From NCBI RefSeq assembly GCF_000296385.1, contig NZ_JH815185.1:1320684-1384683 (forward strand): a stretch of 64,000 nucleotides of DNA. Direction: 5' to 3'. Every line of letters starts with the position of its first letter. The first letter of the stretch is position 1. The notes under the pieces were generated by a model. That model made no database searches and was not told the DNA's origin. It saw only the letters and a list, made by a program, of their open reading frames with translations. The translations under genes and the position numbers were made by a program. This DNA comes from Lachnoanaerobaculum sp. OBRC5-5. GTDB taxonomy: Bacteria; Bacillota; Clostridia; Lachnospirales; Lachnospiraceae. Positions 55,321 to 64,000 of this stretch are shown piece after piece.

Positions 55321-55863
55321 TTATTTCTTACCGGTCTTACCGACTTTACGTCTGATAACTTCAGTAGAGTATTTGATACCCTTGCCCTTATATGGCTCAG
55401 GCTTTCTCTTGCCTCTTATTTCAGCAGCGTACTGACCAACTTTTTCCTTGTCAATACCCTGAATCTTTATGATGTTCTGTCCGTCAAGAACAGATGTGAT
55501 ACCTTCAGGATCTTCCATCTCTACAGGATGTGAATATCCGAGTGAAAGTACAAGCTTGTTTCCTTGCTTTGCTGCTCTGTAACCAACACCGTTTACCTCA
55601 AGTACCTTCTCATAGCCTTCGGTTACACCTACTACCATGTTATGTATAAGAGTTCTTGTGAGACCGTGTAATGCCTTATTCTTCTTTAAGTCATTTGGTC
55701 TAGTTACTACAATATCATCACCTTCCTGCTTAATAGTCATTTCTACAGGTAATGCTCTCTCAAGTGTACCCTTAGGACCTTTTACAGTCACATGATTATT
55801 TTCTGCAATTGTAACAGTTACTCCTGCCGGAATTGCGATAGGCATTCTTCCAATTCGTGACAT
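55321..55863 (-). CDS. rplF: 50S ribosomal protein L6
   Basis: 180 aa. [32 protein letters not shown] and [16 protein letters not shown]. Two L6 domains near the factor-binding site. Confidence 0.98.
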   Translation of the reverse strand: MSRIGRMPIAIPAGVTVTIAENNHVTVKGPKGTLERALPVEMTIKQEGDDIVVTRPNDLKKNKALHGLTRTLIHNMVVGVTEGYEKVLEVNGVGYRAAKQGNKLVLSLGYSHPVEMEDPEGITSVLDGQNIIKIQGIDKEKVGQYAAEIRGKRKPEPYKGKGIKYSTEVIRRKVGKTGKK

Positions 55864-55922
55864 GCCGTCTTCCTCCTTAAATTTGTCGTGAGCTTTTCGC
55901 TCAGGTTTTCAGGTTTATATCA

Positions 55923-55973
55923 TCTAATAGGCAGCCATTAAAGAAATATTTCTTTATGACTACTGCTATTAGA
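55923..55973 (-). other. Hairpin in the rpsH-rplF spacer
   Basis: TCTAATAGGCAG (55923-55934) pairs with CTGCTATTAGA (55963-55973) with one bulged G; inside, AAAGAAATATTTCTTT is itself palindromic. The 154-base spacer also holds GAGC/GCTC near 55890. No T-run follows. Unusual for the middle of the spc operon; possible attenuation or processing site. Confidence 0.5.
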
Positions 55974-56017
55974 GTTGAAACTTAATTTATATTATTATTA
56001 TATTCTTTCGTTTGGAA

Positions 56018-56419
56018 TTACCATACGAAAGCAAGCACTTCTCCACCTACGTTAAGCTTTCTTGCTTCTTTGTCTGTGATAACGCCGTTATTTGTTGAAA
56101 TAATAGCTGTTCCAAGACCACCAAGAACTCTTGGAAGCTCTTCTCTGCTTGCATATATACGTAAGCCCGGCTTTGAAATTCTCTTCAATCCACTTATTAT
56201 TCTCTCGCTCTTGTTAGCTGTATACTTTAAGAATATTCTGATATCCTTAAAGTTACCATTGTCAACAAGTTCGTACTTCTCTACATAACCTTCTTCTACA
56301 AGTATGTTAGCTATTGCTATTTTCATCTTTGAGGAAGGAATATCAACTGAGTCATGTTTTGCAGTATTTGCATTTCTGATTCTGGTAAGCATATCTGCAA
56401 TTGGATCGCTCATTGTCAT
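56018..56419 (-). CDS. rpsH: 30S ribosomal protein S8
   Basis: 133 aa. [36 protein letters not shown] and [20 protein letters not shown] are family signatures. In many bacteria S8 represses the spc operon by binding its own mRNA. Start is MTMSDP at 56419 with GGAGG upstream, or the second ATG six bases on. Confidence 0.97.
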   Translation of the reverse strand: MTMSDPIADMLTRIRNANTAKHDSVDIPSSKMKIAIANILVEEGYVEKYELVDNGNFKDIRIFLKYTANKSERIISGLKRISKPGLRIYASREELPRVLGGLGTAIISTNNGVITDKEARKLNVGGEVLAFVW

Positions 56420-56439
56420 GGAATTTTTTCCTCCTGTTT

Positions 56440-56699
56440 ATTTTAAATGTATCTTGTATAACTTCTTTTCTTTGCTTTGATTAAGCCTTTTGATAAATAC
56501 GTCCACTCGACATTCGCATACATATGTGTGCAAGGTGGGTTCGACTCCACTAGCGCTCAAACTACGTTTTCGCTGAGTGTCGCGAACGACTTTCACACTA
56601 AGTTCACACTGCGTGTTCACTAAGTGTTCAATGTCTCGGGACGGGCTTTCACACTAAACTCACGCTTCGCTTTGCTTGCGTTCGTTAAGTGTTCAATGC
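56440..56699. repeat. Repeat-rich insertion between rpsN and rpsH
   Basis: About 260 bases with no convincing gene. Two related units end in AAGTGTTCAATG (about 56621-56632 and 56687-56698) and each begins with CTTTCACACTAA (about 56590 and 56649), so an imperfect tandem duplication is seen. GGTGGGTTCGACTCCACT near 56535 looks like a tRNA T-arm but does not fold as a real one. Composition is more GC-rich than the neighbourhood. It splits genes that normally lie a few bases apart. Confidence 0.6.
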
Positions 56700-56885
56700 C
56701 TACCAGCTGGCTTTCTTAACTCCCGGGATTTGACCCTTATAAGCCAATTCACGGAAGCAAATTCTACAGATACCATACTTTTTAAGATAAGCATGTGGAC
56801 GACCGCAGATTTTACATCTGCTGTATTCTCTTGTAGAGAATTTTGCCGGTCTAGCCTGCTTAATCTTCATTGAAGTCTTTGCCAT
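56700..56885 (-). CDS. rpsN: 30S ribosomal protein S14, zinc-binding (type Z)
   Basis: 61 aa. [20 protein letters not shown] with zinc ligands [20 protein letters not shown]. This short form with C-x-x-C twice is the zinc type. Site AGGAAG upstream. Confidence 0.97.
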   Translation of the reverse strand: MAKTSMKIKQARPAKFSTREYSRCKICGRPHAYLKKYGICRICFRELAYKGQIPGVKKASW

Positions 56886-56902
56886 GAAATCTTCCTCCTA
56901 AA

Positions 56903-57442
56903 TTATTTGAAAAATGGCATATTGAATAATGTCAAAAGTTCTCTAGCTTCTTCATCTGTGTTTGCTGTAGTAACGAATATAACATCCATACCACGCACTT
57001 TATCAATCTTATCATACTCTATCTCAGGGAAGATAAGCTGTTCCTTAACTCCAAGAGCATAATTTCCTCTGCCATCAAATGCATTAGGATTTACACCTCT
57101 AAAGTCACGCACTCTAGGAAGAGCAAGATTTATAAGTCTGTCAGCAAACTCATACATCTTTGAACCACGAAGAGTTACCTTACAACCTATAGGCATACCC
57201 TCTCTAAGTTTAAAGTTAGCAACTGATTTCTTTGCCTTTGTAACTACCGCCTTTTGTCCGGAGATAATTTCAAGATCTCTAACTGCAGCATCTAATACTT
57301 TTGCATTATCTTTTGCTTCACCAACAGCCATGTTGATAACGATCTTATCAAGCTTTGGTACCTGCATAGGATTCTTATAGCCAAACTTCTCAATCATCTT
57401 TGCAACGATTTCGTTCTCATATGTTTCCCTTAATCTTGTCAT
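56903..57442 (-). CDS. rplE: 50S ribosomal protein L5
   Basis: 179 aa. [60 protein letters not shown] and [20 protein letters not shown]. Binds 5S rRNA and contacts P-site tRNA. Confidence 0.98.
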   Translation of the reverse strand: MTRLRETYENEIVAKMIEKFGYKNPMQVPKLDKIVINMAVGEAKDNAKVLDAAVRDLEIISGQKAVVTKAKKSVANFKLREGMPIGCKVTLRGSKMYEFADRLINLALPRVRDFRGVNPNAFDGRGNYALGVKEQLIFPEIEYDKIDKVRGMDVIFVTTANTDEEARELLTLFNMPFFK

Positions 57443-57459
57443 GTTTTCCTCCTTTCCAA

Positions 57460-57765
57460 TTAGTCGATAGCCTTGCCGGTCTTCTTAGCTACACGAACCT
57501 TCTTGCCGTCTTTTACTTCAAAACCGACTCTTGTAGCCTTACCGTCAACAACTAACATTACATTTGATATATCAATAGTTCCCTCTGTATTTACGATTCC
57601 ACCGTTTTGGTTAGCCATACTTGGTTTTGTATGCTTTGTAATCATATTACAGCCTTCAACTACTACTCTGTTCTTCTTAGTATCAACCTTTAATACTTTA
57701 CCTGTCTTGCCTCTATCTTTTCCAGATATGATCTTAACCATATCGTCTCTTTTGATTTTATGCAC
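57460..57765 (-). CDS. rplX: 50S ribosomal protein L24
   Basis: 101 aa with the KOW motif ([18 protein letters not shown]) and [20 protein letters not shown]. Assembly initiator of the 50S subunit. Confidence 0.98.
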   Translation of the reverse strand: MHKIKRDDMVKIISGKDRGKTGKVLKVDTKKNRVVVEGCNMITKHTKPSMANQNGGIVNTEGTIDISNVMLVVDGKATRVGFEVKDGKKVRVAKKTGKAID

Positions 57766-57776
57766 GCTAGACCTCC

Positions 57777-58145
57777 TTATAATACTTCAGGTGCGAGAGA
57801 TACAATCTTCATGAAATGCTTCTCACGAAGTTCTCTTGCAACCGGTCCAAAGATACGAGTACCTCTTGGAGTCTTGTCATCCTTGATTATAACTGCTGCG
57901 TTTTCATCGAATCTGATGTATGAACCGTCTTTACGGCGTGTGCTATTGACTGATCTTACTACAACAGCCTTAACAACATCACCTTTCTTTACAACACCGC
58001 CTGGTGTTGCATCTTTAACGGTAGCGACGATTATATCGCCGATATGAGCATATCTTCTAGTTGAACCACCCATAACACGAATTGTAAGCAATTCCTTTGC
58101 TCCGGTGTTATCGGCTACCTTCAATCTTGTTTCCTGCTGAATCAT
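57777..58145 (-). CDS. rplN: 50S ribosomal protein L14
   Basis: 122 aa. [60 protein letters not shown]. Core 23S-binding protein, normal length. Confidence 0.98.
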   Translation of the reverse strand: MIQQETRLKVADNTGAKELLTIRVMGGSTRRYAHIGDIIVATVKDATPGGVVKKGDVVKAVVVRSVNSTRRKDGSYIRFDENAAVIIKDDKTPRGTRIFGPVARELREKHFMKIVSLAPEVL

Positions 58146-58169
58146 GCCGGATACTCCTTCCTACCTAAA

Positions 58170-58424
58170 TTATTTTGCCTTCTCAATTATCTGTACAAGT
58201 CTCCATCTCTTATCTTTTGAAAGAGGTCTTGTCTCCATAATCTTTACAGTATCGCCAATGTTACATTCATTCTTTTCATCATGTGCTTTGAACTTAACAG
58301 TCTTCTTTACAATCTTGCCATAAAGTGGATGCTTTACATGGTCTTCGATTGCAACAGTGATTGTCTTATCCATCTTATCGCTAACAACCTTGCCGATACG
58401 GGTTTTTCTAAGATTTCTCTCCAC
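58170..58424 (-). CDS. rpsQ: 30S ribosomal protein S17
   Basis: 84 aa OB-fold protein. [60 protein letters not shown]. Confidence 0.98.
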   Translation of the reverse strand: MERNLRKTRIGKVVSDKMDKTITVAIEDHVKHPLYGKIVKKTVKFKAHDEKNECNIGDTVKIMETRPLSKDKRWRLVQIIEKAK

Positions 58425-58442
58425 GGTTTATCTCCTTTATCT

Positions 58443-58658
58443 TTATGCCAATTTTGCATTCTCAGTGATAACTGTCTGAATTCTGGCAATGTTTCTACGA
58501 ACTTCCTTAATTCTTGAAGTGTTATCCAACTGGCTGGTTGCATTTTGGAATCTAAGGTTGAAAAGTTCCTTCTTTGCGGAAACCAATTCCTCATTTAACT
58601 GTTCTAAGCTTTTTGACTTTAATTCGTTTACATAATTCTTAGTTTTCACTTGCTTCAC
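58443..58658 (-). CDS. rpmC: 50S ribosomal protein L29
   Basis: 71 aa helical hairpin protein: [40 protein letters not shown]. Start overlaps the end of rplP by 20 bases. Lies near the exit tunnel. Confidence 0.97.
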   Translation of the reverse strand: MKQVKTKNYVNELKSKSLEQLNEELVSAKKELFNLRFQNATSQLDNTSRIKEVRRNIARIQTVITENAKLA

Positions 58659-59076
58659 CGCCTTCCAAATCAGCCTTTGAAACTATCTTACATCTGCAAG
58701 GAAGCTTATGCATTGCAAGACGAAGAGCCTCTCTGGCAACCTCTTCAGGTACGCCTGCGATCTCAAATAATACACGACCCGGCTTTACAACAGCTACCCA
58801 ATATTCTGTAGATCCCTTACCTGAACCCATTCGAGTCTCAGCAGGTTTTGCTGTAACAGGCTTATCAGGGAAAATCTTTATCCAAACTTTACCACCACGC
58901 TTGATATAACGAGTCATAGCAACTCTGGCAGCCTCTATCTGGTTTGACTTTATCCAACAAGGATCAAGGGATACTAAACCATACTCACCATAAGTAATCT
59001 TATTGCCTCTTAAGGCCTTACCTGCCATAGAACCTCTGAACTGTTTTCTACGCTTTACTCTCTTAGGCATTAACAT
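58639..59076 (-). CDS. rplP: 50S ribosomal protein L16
   Basis: 145 aa. [60 protein letters not shown]. Binds near the A-site and helps subunit assembly. Confidence 0.98.
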   Translation of the reverse strand: MLMPKRVKRRKQFRGSMAGKALRGNKITYGEYGLVSLDPCWIKSNQIEAARVAMTRYIKRGGKVWIKIFPDKPVTAKPAETRMGSGKGSTEYWVAVVKPGRVLFEIAGVPEEVAREALRLAMHKLPCRCKIVSKADLEGGEASEN

Positions 59077-59077
59077 A

Positions 59078-59734
59078 TTATTTTACGCTCCCTTCCTGTG
59101 TTTTTCTCTGAGGAAGCACCTCACCTGTATATATCCAAACCTTAACACCGACTTTACCGTATGTTGTGTTTGCCTCTGCAAAACCGTACTGAATATCAGC
59201 TCTTAATGTCTGAAGAGGAATTGTACCCTCTGAATAGAACTCTGTACGAGCCATGTCGGCACCGCCAAGACGTCCTGAACAGCTTGCCTTGATACCAAGT
59301 ACTCCTGCCTTCATACTTCTTGACATTGTTGACTTCATTGCTCTACGGAATGAAATACGGTTCTCAAGCTGTGACGCAATGCTCTCAGCTACAAGCTGTG
59401 CATCTCTATCAGGTCTCTTGATTTCTTTGATATCAATGAATACTTTCTTATCTGTAAACTTTGATACTTCCTTCTTTAATTTCTCAACTTCTGCACCCTG
59501 CTTACCGATAACAACACCCGGTCTTGCAGTATGAAGTATTATTCTAACTCTGTCTGAAGCACGCTCGATTTCAATATCTGATACGCTTGCTGAATAAAGC
59601 TTGTTCTTTAAGAACTTTCTGATATTGTAGTCTTCTACTAAACAATCAGCGAAATCCTTATCAGCGTACCATCTGGAGCTCCAGTCTTTTATAACACCGA
59701 CTCTAAGTCCATGTGGATTAACTTTCTGTCCCAT
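59078..59734 (-). CDS. rpsC: 30S ribosomal protein S3
   Basis: 218 aa. KH domain ([11 protein letters not shown]-like [20 protein letters not shown]) and C-terminal [28 protein letters not shown]. Forms part of the mRNA entry tunnel. Confidence 0.98.
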   Translation of the reverse strand: MGQKVNPHGLRVGVIKDWSSRWYADKDFADCLVEDYNIRKFLKNKLYSASVSDIEIERASDRVRIILHTARPGVVIGKQGAEVEKLKKEVSKFTDKKVFIDIKEIKRPDRDAQLVAESIASQLENRISFRRAMKSTMSRSMKAGVLGIKASCSGRLGGADMARTEFYSEGTIPLQTLRADIQYGFAEANTTYGKVGVKVWIYTGEVLPQRKTQEGSVK

Positions 59735-59748
59735 TTTCGCGTCTCCTC

Positions 59749-60135
59749 CTATCTTTCATCTAAGACCACTGTGATATGGCTCATTCTCTTCTCGATACGA
59801 TAAGCTCTACCCTGTGCTCTTGGCTTAATTCTCTTCATTATAGGGCCGTCACTTGCATAACACTCTGCAATATATAATTTAGAAGGATCTAAATTATTAT
59901 TGTTCTCAGCATTAGCTACTGCAGACTCTACCAATTTCTTGATAACACTTGACGCATATCTTGGGCTATACATAAGAATACCCAAAGCCTCACCAACATT
60001 CTTTCCTCTGATTGCATCAAGCACGAAACATGCTTTCTGAACAGGTACTCTGGCATATGAGAGCTTAGCTGATGGTCTGGTGTCCTTAACTGCATTTCTT
60101 TCTCTTTTAATCTGGGATCTATGTCCTTTTGCCAT
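59749..60135 (-). CDS. rplV: 50S ribosomal protein L22
   Basis: 128 aa. [60 protein letters not shown]. The loop reaches into the exit tunnel where macrolides bind. Confidence 0.98.
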   Translation of the reverse strand: MAKGHRSQIKRERNAVKDTRPSAKLSYARVPVQKACFVLDAIRGKNVGEALGILMYSPRYASSVIKKLVESAVANAENNNNLDPSKLYIAECYASDGPIMKRIKPRAQGRAYRIEKRMSHITVVLDER

Positions 60136-60161
60136 TTAAAAAACCTCCTTTCAACCCTCTC

Positions 60162-60440
60162 TTATCTTGAAGCTTTCTTATCGTCAGCTTTATGTCCTTT
60201 GTAAGTTCTTGTTGCAACGAACTCACCAAGCTTATGTCCTACCATATCCTCGGTAACATATACCGGAACATGCTTTCTTCCATCATGAACAGCAATAGTA
60301 TGACCTACCATCTGTGGGAAGATTGTTGAACGGCGTGACCATGTCTTGATGACACTCTTGTCGCCGGTCTGATTCATTGCATCAACTTTCTTTAATAAAC
60401 TTGCATCTGCAAATGGTCCTTTTTTAAGTGAACGTGACAT
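60162..60440 (-). CDS. rpsS: 30S ribosomal protein S19
   Basis: 92 aa. [58 protein letters not shown]. Head of the 30S subunit with S13. Confidence 0.98.
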   Translation of the reverse strand: MSRSLKKGPFADASLLKKVDAMNQTGDKSVIKTWSRRSTIFPQMVGHTIAVHDGRKHVPVYVTEDMVGHKLGEFVATRTYKGHKADDKKASR

Positions 60441-60454
60441 TTATCTTTCCTCCT

Positions 60455-61303
60455 TTATTTAGTAGCGGCCTTACCATCTCTTCTTCTGATGATCAACTTA
60501 TTAGACTGTTTCTTCTTATTTCTAGTCTTAAGACCAAGAGCCGGCTTGCCCCAAGGAGTAGATGGACCCGGACGACCGATTCCGGTTTTACCTTCACCAC
60601 CACCGTGTGGATGGTCATTAGGGTTCATAACAGAACCACGAACTGTAGGTCTTATACCCATGTGACGCTTTCTTCCGGCCTTACCAAGCTTAACAAGTGA
60701 ATGCTCACCGTTTCCAACAACACCGATAGTAGCTCTACAAATGATTGGAACCATTCTCATCTCACCTGAAGGAAGACGAAGAGTTGCATACTTGCCTTCT
60801 TTTGCCATAAGCTGTGCAACATTTCCTGCTGAACGAACAAGCTGTCCGCCCTTTCCCGGATAAAGCTCGATATTGTGAATCTGTGCACCTACAGGAATCT
60901 CTGCAAGTGGTAAACAGTTTCCAACTCTTGCCTCTGCACCTGAACCGCTAACGATTGTAGCTCCGACCTGAAGTCCTTCAGGAGCAAGTATATAAGCCTT
61001 AGCACCGTCTACATATGCAATAAGTGCAATGTTAGCCGTTCTGTTCGGATCATACTCTATAGCAACAACTTTTGCAGGAACTCCGTCTTTAGAGTTTCTC
61101 TTAAAGTCGATGATTCTGTATTTTCTCTTTGCACCGCCACCGCGATGTCTAACTGTTATTTTACCCTGATTGTTTCTTCCTGAGTTCTTCTTAATTGGTG
61201 CCAATAATGACTTCTCAGGAGTACTCTTTGTGATTACGCTAAAGTCCAAACCTGTCATGTTTCTTCTTGACGGTGTATATGGACTATATTTCTTTATTCC
61301 CAT
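60455..61303 (-). CDS. rplB: 50S ribosomal protein L2
   Basis: 282 aa. [39 protein letters not shown], and the C-terminal [20 protein letters not shown] with the conserved histidine near the peptidyl-transferase centre. Confidence 0.98.
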   Translation of the reverse strand: MGIKKYSPYTPSRRNMTGLDFSVITKSTPEKSLLAPIKKNSGRNNQGKITVRHRGGGAKRKYRIIDFKRNSKDGVPAKVVAIEYDPNRTANIALIAYVDGAKAYILAPEGLQVGATIVSGSGAEARVGNCLPLAEIPVGAQIHNIELYPGKGGQLVRSAGNVAQLMAKEGKYATLRLPSGEMRMVPIICRATIGVVGNGEHSLVKLGKAGRKRHMGIRPTVRGSVMNPNDHPHGGGEGKTGIGRPGPSTPWGKPALGLKTRNKKKQSNKLIIRRRDGKAATK

Positions 61304-61335
61304 TTTTTTCTCCTTCTTGTGCTACGCACTTTATC

Positions 61336-61394
61336 ACGGCAGGATGCCGTATAATATATCCCGAATCAATTTCGGGAAAGCAACTTTTGTTGCT
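61336..61394 (-). other. Three consecutive hairpins between rplW and rplB
   Basis: In a 91-base spacer ACGGC/GCCGT (61336-61350), CCCGAA/TTCGGG (61360-61376) and AGCAA/TTGCT (61379-61394) each form a small perfect hairpin. No T-run follows. A similar series lies at 63044-63088. They may slow polymerase or mark RNase cleavage. Confidence 0.5.
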
Positions 61395-61694
61395 TTATAA
61401 GCCCTGGAACAACTCGATCTCTTTGCTATCCTCTGTAAGCCATACAATAGCCTTCTTAACTTTTGCAGTCTTACCTGTTGTCATTCCTCTTCTTCTTGTC
61501 TTTCCATCCTGGTTCATAGTATTTACTTTTGAAACCTTAACGCCGTCAAACATCTTCTCAACCGCTTCTTTGATCATTGTCTTGTTTGAGTCAGGATGTA
61601 CAAGGAAAGTATATTTCTTATCTGTCATGCCGAGCATGCTCTTCTCTGTAATAACCGGCTTAAGTATTACGTCATAGTATTGAATATTTGCCAT
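61395..61694 (-). CDS. rplW: 50S ribosomal protein L23
   Basis: 99 aa. [60 protein letters not shown]. Docking site for trigger factor and SRP at the tunnel exit. Start overlaps the rplD stop by one base. Confidence 0.97.
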   Translation of the reverse strand: MANIQYYDVILKPVITEKSMLGMTDKKYTFLVHPDSNKTMIKEAVEKMFDGVKVSKVNTMNQDGKTRRRGMTTGKTAKVKKAIVWLTEDSKEIELFQGL

Positions 61695-62314
61695 TACGCA
61701 TATACCTCCTCTATAGTCTTAACAGCGTCCTTTGAAGCAACTACTGTATTGTACTTTAAGATATCATATACATTGATAGTCTTAGGTGAAGCAGCCTTAA
61801 CACCGTAAATATTTCTAACAGAAAGTACAGTGTTCTTCTCATTCTCAGCACATACAACAAGCGCCTTCTTAACATTTAAGTTATTTAAAGTCTGCTGCAT
61901 TTTCTTTGTCTTAATCTCGCTCATTGCGAAATCATCAACAACGATGAACTTGTTCTCAAGAACTCTGCTTGTAAGAGCACTCTTAAGAGCAATTCTCTTT
62001 TCTTTTTTATTTAAGTTGATTGTATAATCTCTTGGAGTAGGTGCGAATACAACACCGCCACCCTTCCACTGAGGTGATCTTGTTGAACCCTGACGTGCAT
62101 GTCCTGTACCTTTTTGCTTCCAAGGCTTTCTTCCGCCACCACTAACTTCGGAACGGGTCTTTGCCTTTTGTGTTCCCTGACGCTTGTTTGCCAACTGTGC
62201 AACAACTGCCATATGAACTAAATGCTCGTTAACATTAACTCCGAACACAGCATCATTTAATTCTATACTACCTACTTCTTTTCCTTCAATATTAAATACT
62301 GATATATTAGCCAT
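61694..62314 (-). CDS. rplD: 50S ribosomal protein L4
   Basis: 206 aa. [40 protein letters not shown] and [14 protein letters not shown] are diagnostic. Its loop lines the exit tunnel. In enterobacteria L4 represses the S10 operon; whether that holds here is unknown. Confidence 0.98.
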   Translation of the reverse strand: MANISVFNIEGKEVGSIELNDAVFGVNVNEHLVHMAVVAQLANKRQGTQKAKTRSEVSGGGRKPWKQKGTGHARQGSTRSPQWKGGGVVFAPTPRDYTINLNKKEKRIALKSALTSRVLENKFIVVDDFAMSEIKTKKMQQTLNNLNVKKALVVCAENEKNTVLSVRNIYGVKAASPKTINVYDILKYNTVVASKDAVKTIEEVYA

Positions 62315-62336
62315 TTGTGTTCCTCCTTTCTGTTAG

Positions 62337-63014
62337 TTATTTCTTCTTAACAGTTTCTTTTAATGTTATTAGAGCCTTCTTTGAACCCGGCATTGAACCC
62401 TTTACAAGGATAAGGTTCTTATCTGCATCAACTCTTACGATTTCAAGATTCTGTGTAGTTACCTTCTTTGCGCCCATATGTCCAGGCATTCCTTTGCCCT
62501 TAAATACATGGCTTGGATCTGAAGATGAACCGTTTGAACCCTGATGACGGTGGAACTTGGAACCGTGACTCATAGGTCCTCTTGACTGTCCATGACGCTT
62601 AATAGCACCCTGGAATCCTTTACCCTTTGAGATAGCAGTTGCATCAACCTTATCTCCTGCAGCGAAGATATCTGCTTTGATTTCAGCCTTTGGAGCATAC
62701 TCTGATGCGTTCTCAAACTTGAACTCTCTGATAAATCTTCCGGCAGCAAAAACTTCTCTCTTCTTATCACCGTTCTCTACAACAGCCTTCTCAACTCCTG
62801 CCTTAGCAAGGTGACCTGCCTTAGCCTTATTAACCAACTTTGTACGGATCTGTCCATATGCAACCTGAACTGAATTGTATCCGTCATTTTCCTCTGTCTT
62901 AACCTGTGTAACAACACATGGTCCTGCAAGAAGAACTGTTACAGGTATTAACACACCGTTCTCATCGAAAATCTGTGTCATACCGACTTTTCTAGCAAGT
63001 ATTGCCTTCTTCAT
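62337..63014 (-). CDS. rplC: 50S ribosomal protein L3
   Basis: 225 aa. [51 protein letters not shown] and [20 protein letters not shown]. Early assembly protein near the peptidyl-transferase centre. Confidence 0.98.
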   Translation of the reverse strand: MKKAILARKVGMTQIFDENGVLIPVTVLLAGPCVVTQVKTEENDGYNSVQVAYGQIRTKLVNKAKAGHLAKAGVEKAVVENGDKKREVFAAGRFIREFKFENASEYAPKAEIKADIFAAGDKVDATAISKGKGFQGAIKRHGQSRGPMSHGSKFHRHQGSNGSSSDPSHVFKGKGMPGHMGAKKVTTQNLEIVRVDADKNLILVKGSMPGSKKALITLKETVKKK

Positions 63015-63043
63015 TAATATACCTCCTGGTTTATTCTACAGCG

Positions 63044-63088
63044 GAGCACTCTGTGCTCATCCTAGAGCAGGATTAACGCTATTTAGCG
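63044..63088 (-). other. Three consecutive hairpins between rpsJ and rplC
   Basis: GAGCAC/GTGCTC (63044-63058), ATCCT/AGGAT (63059-63073) and CGCT/AGCG (63077-63088) follow each other directly in the 76-base spacer, right after the rpsJ stop. Same style as the rplW-rplB spacer. Confidence 0.5.
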
Positions 63089-63090
63089 GA

Positions 63091-63408
63091 TTATCTACTC
63101 TTCATTTTGATGTCTATGTTCACACCTGCTGGCATTTCCAATCTGGAAAGTGCATCAACAGTCTTCTGTGATGGTGCAATGACATCAATCAGTCTCTTGT
63201 GAGTTCTCTGCTCGAACTGCTCACGAGAGTCTTTGTACTTATGTACAGCTCTAAGGATAGTAACCACTTCCTTCTTTGTTGGTAGTGGAACAGGTCCTGA
63301 AACAGCTGCTCCTGTCTTCTTTACAGTATCAACAATTCTTGCAGCACAGCTGTCAACTAATTGATGATCATAAGCTTTTAATGTGATTCTCATTACCTGA
63401 TTTGCCAT
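63091..63408 (-). CDS. rpsJ: 30S ribosomal protein S10
   Basis: 105 aa from ATG 63408 ([30 protein letters not shown] site); an ATG at 63468 lies in the leader. [20 protein letters not shown] and [15 protein letters not shown] are typical. First gene of the supercluster; S10 also acts with NusB in antitermination. Confidence 0.97.
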   Translation of the reverse strand: MANQVMRITLKAYDHQLVDSCAARIVDTVKKTGAAVSGPVPLPTKKEVVTILRAVHKYKDSREQFEQRTHKRLIDVIAPSQKTVDALSRLEMPAGVNIDIKMKSR

Positions 63409-63628
63409 AAAAAAAGCCGCCTCCTTTTCAATCTTTATAAAAGAAATTGACAAGTGGTGACTGTACACTCTTCCGTGCGTGTCATAGTGACTAACCCACG
63501 AAAATACTCAATATGAGATGCTGTTTGTACAGTGACTTGTCGCCAGTTTTTGCAACATGACCTTCGCTCCACATAAAACCCGTAAACGGCAACCTATGCT
63601 TCTTAGCTATCAATGTCACAGCCATACT
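63409..63628 (-). other. Untranslated leader of the S10 operon
   Basis: About 215 bases between promoter and rpsJ. Several self-complementary segments are present (GTGACTGTACA with TGTACAGTCAC-like repeats at about 63458-63472 and 63516-63532; ATACTCAATATGAG). No gene. It may hold a regulatory structure for ribosomal protein control, but I cannot define it by eye. Confidence 0.45.
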
Positions 63629-63657
63629 AGGATAGCACAAACAAAAACCGATTGCAA
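63629..63657 (-). promoter_or_regulatory. Promoter of the S10 operon
   Basis: TTGCAA (63657-63652), 17-base spacer and TATCCT (63634-63629) on the minus strand, about 220 bases before rpsJ. Confidence 0.7.
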
Positions 63658-63725
63658 GCACTTTTTTAAAATTATTTTTATTTCACAGCTTTTATAGTAT
63701 TTTCGTGAGTTATATTTTAATACTT

Positions 63726-64000
63726 CTAATCGAAGTTTTTTCTTAAGTTATGCTGCTCCATAAACTTTAATATAGCAAATGCCATAAAACTGTTTATAGG
63801 AAGTAAAATCATGTTTTTTACCACTCTCATAGGCAAAATAGCAAGGAAGGCTTTTCCGTATAATATATTGAGCCAAAGTGTACCAAGCAATATATTACAT
63901 AAAAAGCTTACCAAAACTTCAGCTACCAATATCCTTGTTATCGAAACAGGCTTTTTATATAGAAGACTTCCATATATAAGGCCTGCTATGACAGCATTAA
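63726..64000 (-). CDS. Folate-type ECF transporter S component (FolT-like), partial
   Basis: Reading frame open to the right edge; about 90 C-terminal residues visible, with NAVIAGLIYGSLLYKKPVSI before VLVSFLCNILLGTLWLNILY and KAFLAILPMRVVKNMILLPI. The P-x-R-x-x-K-N motif close to the C-terminus is typical of FolT-like S components that bind folate in ECF transporters. The start lies outside the window. It reads in the same direction as the ribosomal cluster, which lies downstream, with no clear terminator between them except the S10 promoter region. Confidence 0.8.
   Translation of the reverse strand, partial: NAVIAGLIYGSLLYKKPVSITRILVAEVLVSFLCNILLGTLWLNILYGKAFLAILPMRVVKNMILLPINSFMAFAILKFMEQHNLRKNFD

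Noticed and set aside
56530-56560. Possible tRNA gene in the rpsN-rpsH spacer (GGTTCGACTCC like a T-arm)
   Set aside because: The arm would need an 8-base loop and mispairs in the standard register. No anticodon or D arm can be folded around it.
56438-56620. 60-codon open frame on the minus strand in the same spacer
   Set aside because: Low-complexity translation of the repeats, no ribosome site and no recognisable domain.
1-64000. Insertion sequence or prophage
   Set aside because: Apart from the Rpn-family gene at the left edge no transposase, integrase or phage structural gene was found.

Overview
The window reads as a chromosomal segment of a low-GC, strictly anaerobic Firmicute, most likely a member of the Lachnospiraceae. 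I infer this from the order of the ribosomal genes, the zinc-binding S14, [FeFe]-hydrogenase maturases, B12-dependent lysine fermentation and a Firmicutes-type Tad pilus locus with DUF5702-like and FHA proteins. An oral genus such as Lachnoanaerobaculum is possible, but the sequence alone does not prove it. Almost all genes lie on the minus strand, so the layout below runs against transcription.

Region 1 (1-20340) is one long Tad (tight adherence, type IVb) pilus locus. It is transcribed leftward from a consensus promoter at 20335-20307 and ends at a terminator near 378-407. In transcription order it encodes the motor ATPase TadA/CpaF (with an apparent 1-bp frameshift near its N-terminus), TadB, TadC, a small Flp-type pilin, a TadE-like pseudopilin, a 1277-aa DUF5702-like pseudopilin, a lipoprotein, a second long pseudopilin, a prepilin peptidase, a WG-repeat protein, a TadZ/CpaE ATPase, an FHA protein, a PP2C phosphatase, a TPR-containing Ser/Thr kinase, a small membrane protein and a large Ig-like surface protein. 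A phosphorylation module (kinase, phosphatase, FHA reader) is therefore built into the pilus operon. An Rpn-family nuclease is cut by the left edge.

Region 2 (20341-24450) is an accessory patch. It holds an Imm26-like gene whose C-terminus looks like a RelB-type antitoxin and overlaps a decayed RelE/ParE-like toxin, a duplicated lipoprotein with a decayed copy of the 5' end of the long pseudopilin gene (the same gene order as in the Tad locus), and a secreted cell-wall-binding-repeat protein. The last gene has a promoter very like that of the Tad locus.

Region 3 (24457-37330) is a complete core set for lysine fermentation to crotonyl-CoA: kal, kce, kdd, kamA, kamD and kamE, followed by a cobalamin adenosyltransferase (cofactor supply for KamDE) and an NhaC-family transporter, ended by a strong terminator. 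Upstream, a divergently regulated-looking but same-strand unit carries a DMT transporter, kamB, kamC and a PucR-type regulator. Three 12-bp direct repeats exactly 33 bp apart sit between pucR and kal.

Region 4 (37568-47090) holds a sortase-type surface protein and a TetR-family regulator (both plus strand), the [FeFe]-hydrogenase maturation operon (TM1266-like regulator, hydE, hydG, hydF), an ECF sigma/anti-sigma pair and a MATE exporter. The hyd operon is preceded by a compact leader RNA with its own promoter, an intrinsic terminator and a sequence able to form a competing antiterminator. No promoter is visible between that terminator and the first gene. This is the best candidate here for an undescribed regulatory element.

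Region 5 (47045-63660) is the complete S10-spc-alpha ribosomal supercluster (rpsJ to rplQ, with secY, adk, map, infA, a KOW protein and rpoA). Several spacers contain clustered hairpins, and a strange 260-bp repeat-rich insertion separates rpsN from rpsH. The right edge cuts a folate-type ECF transporter S component.
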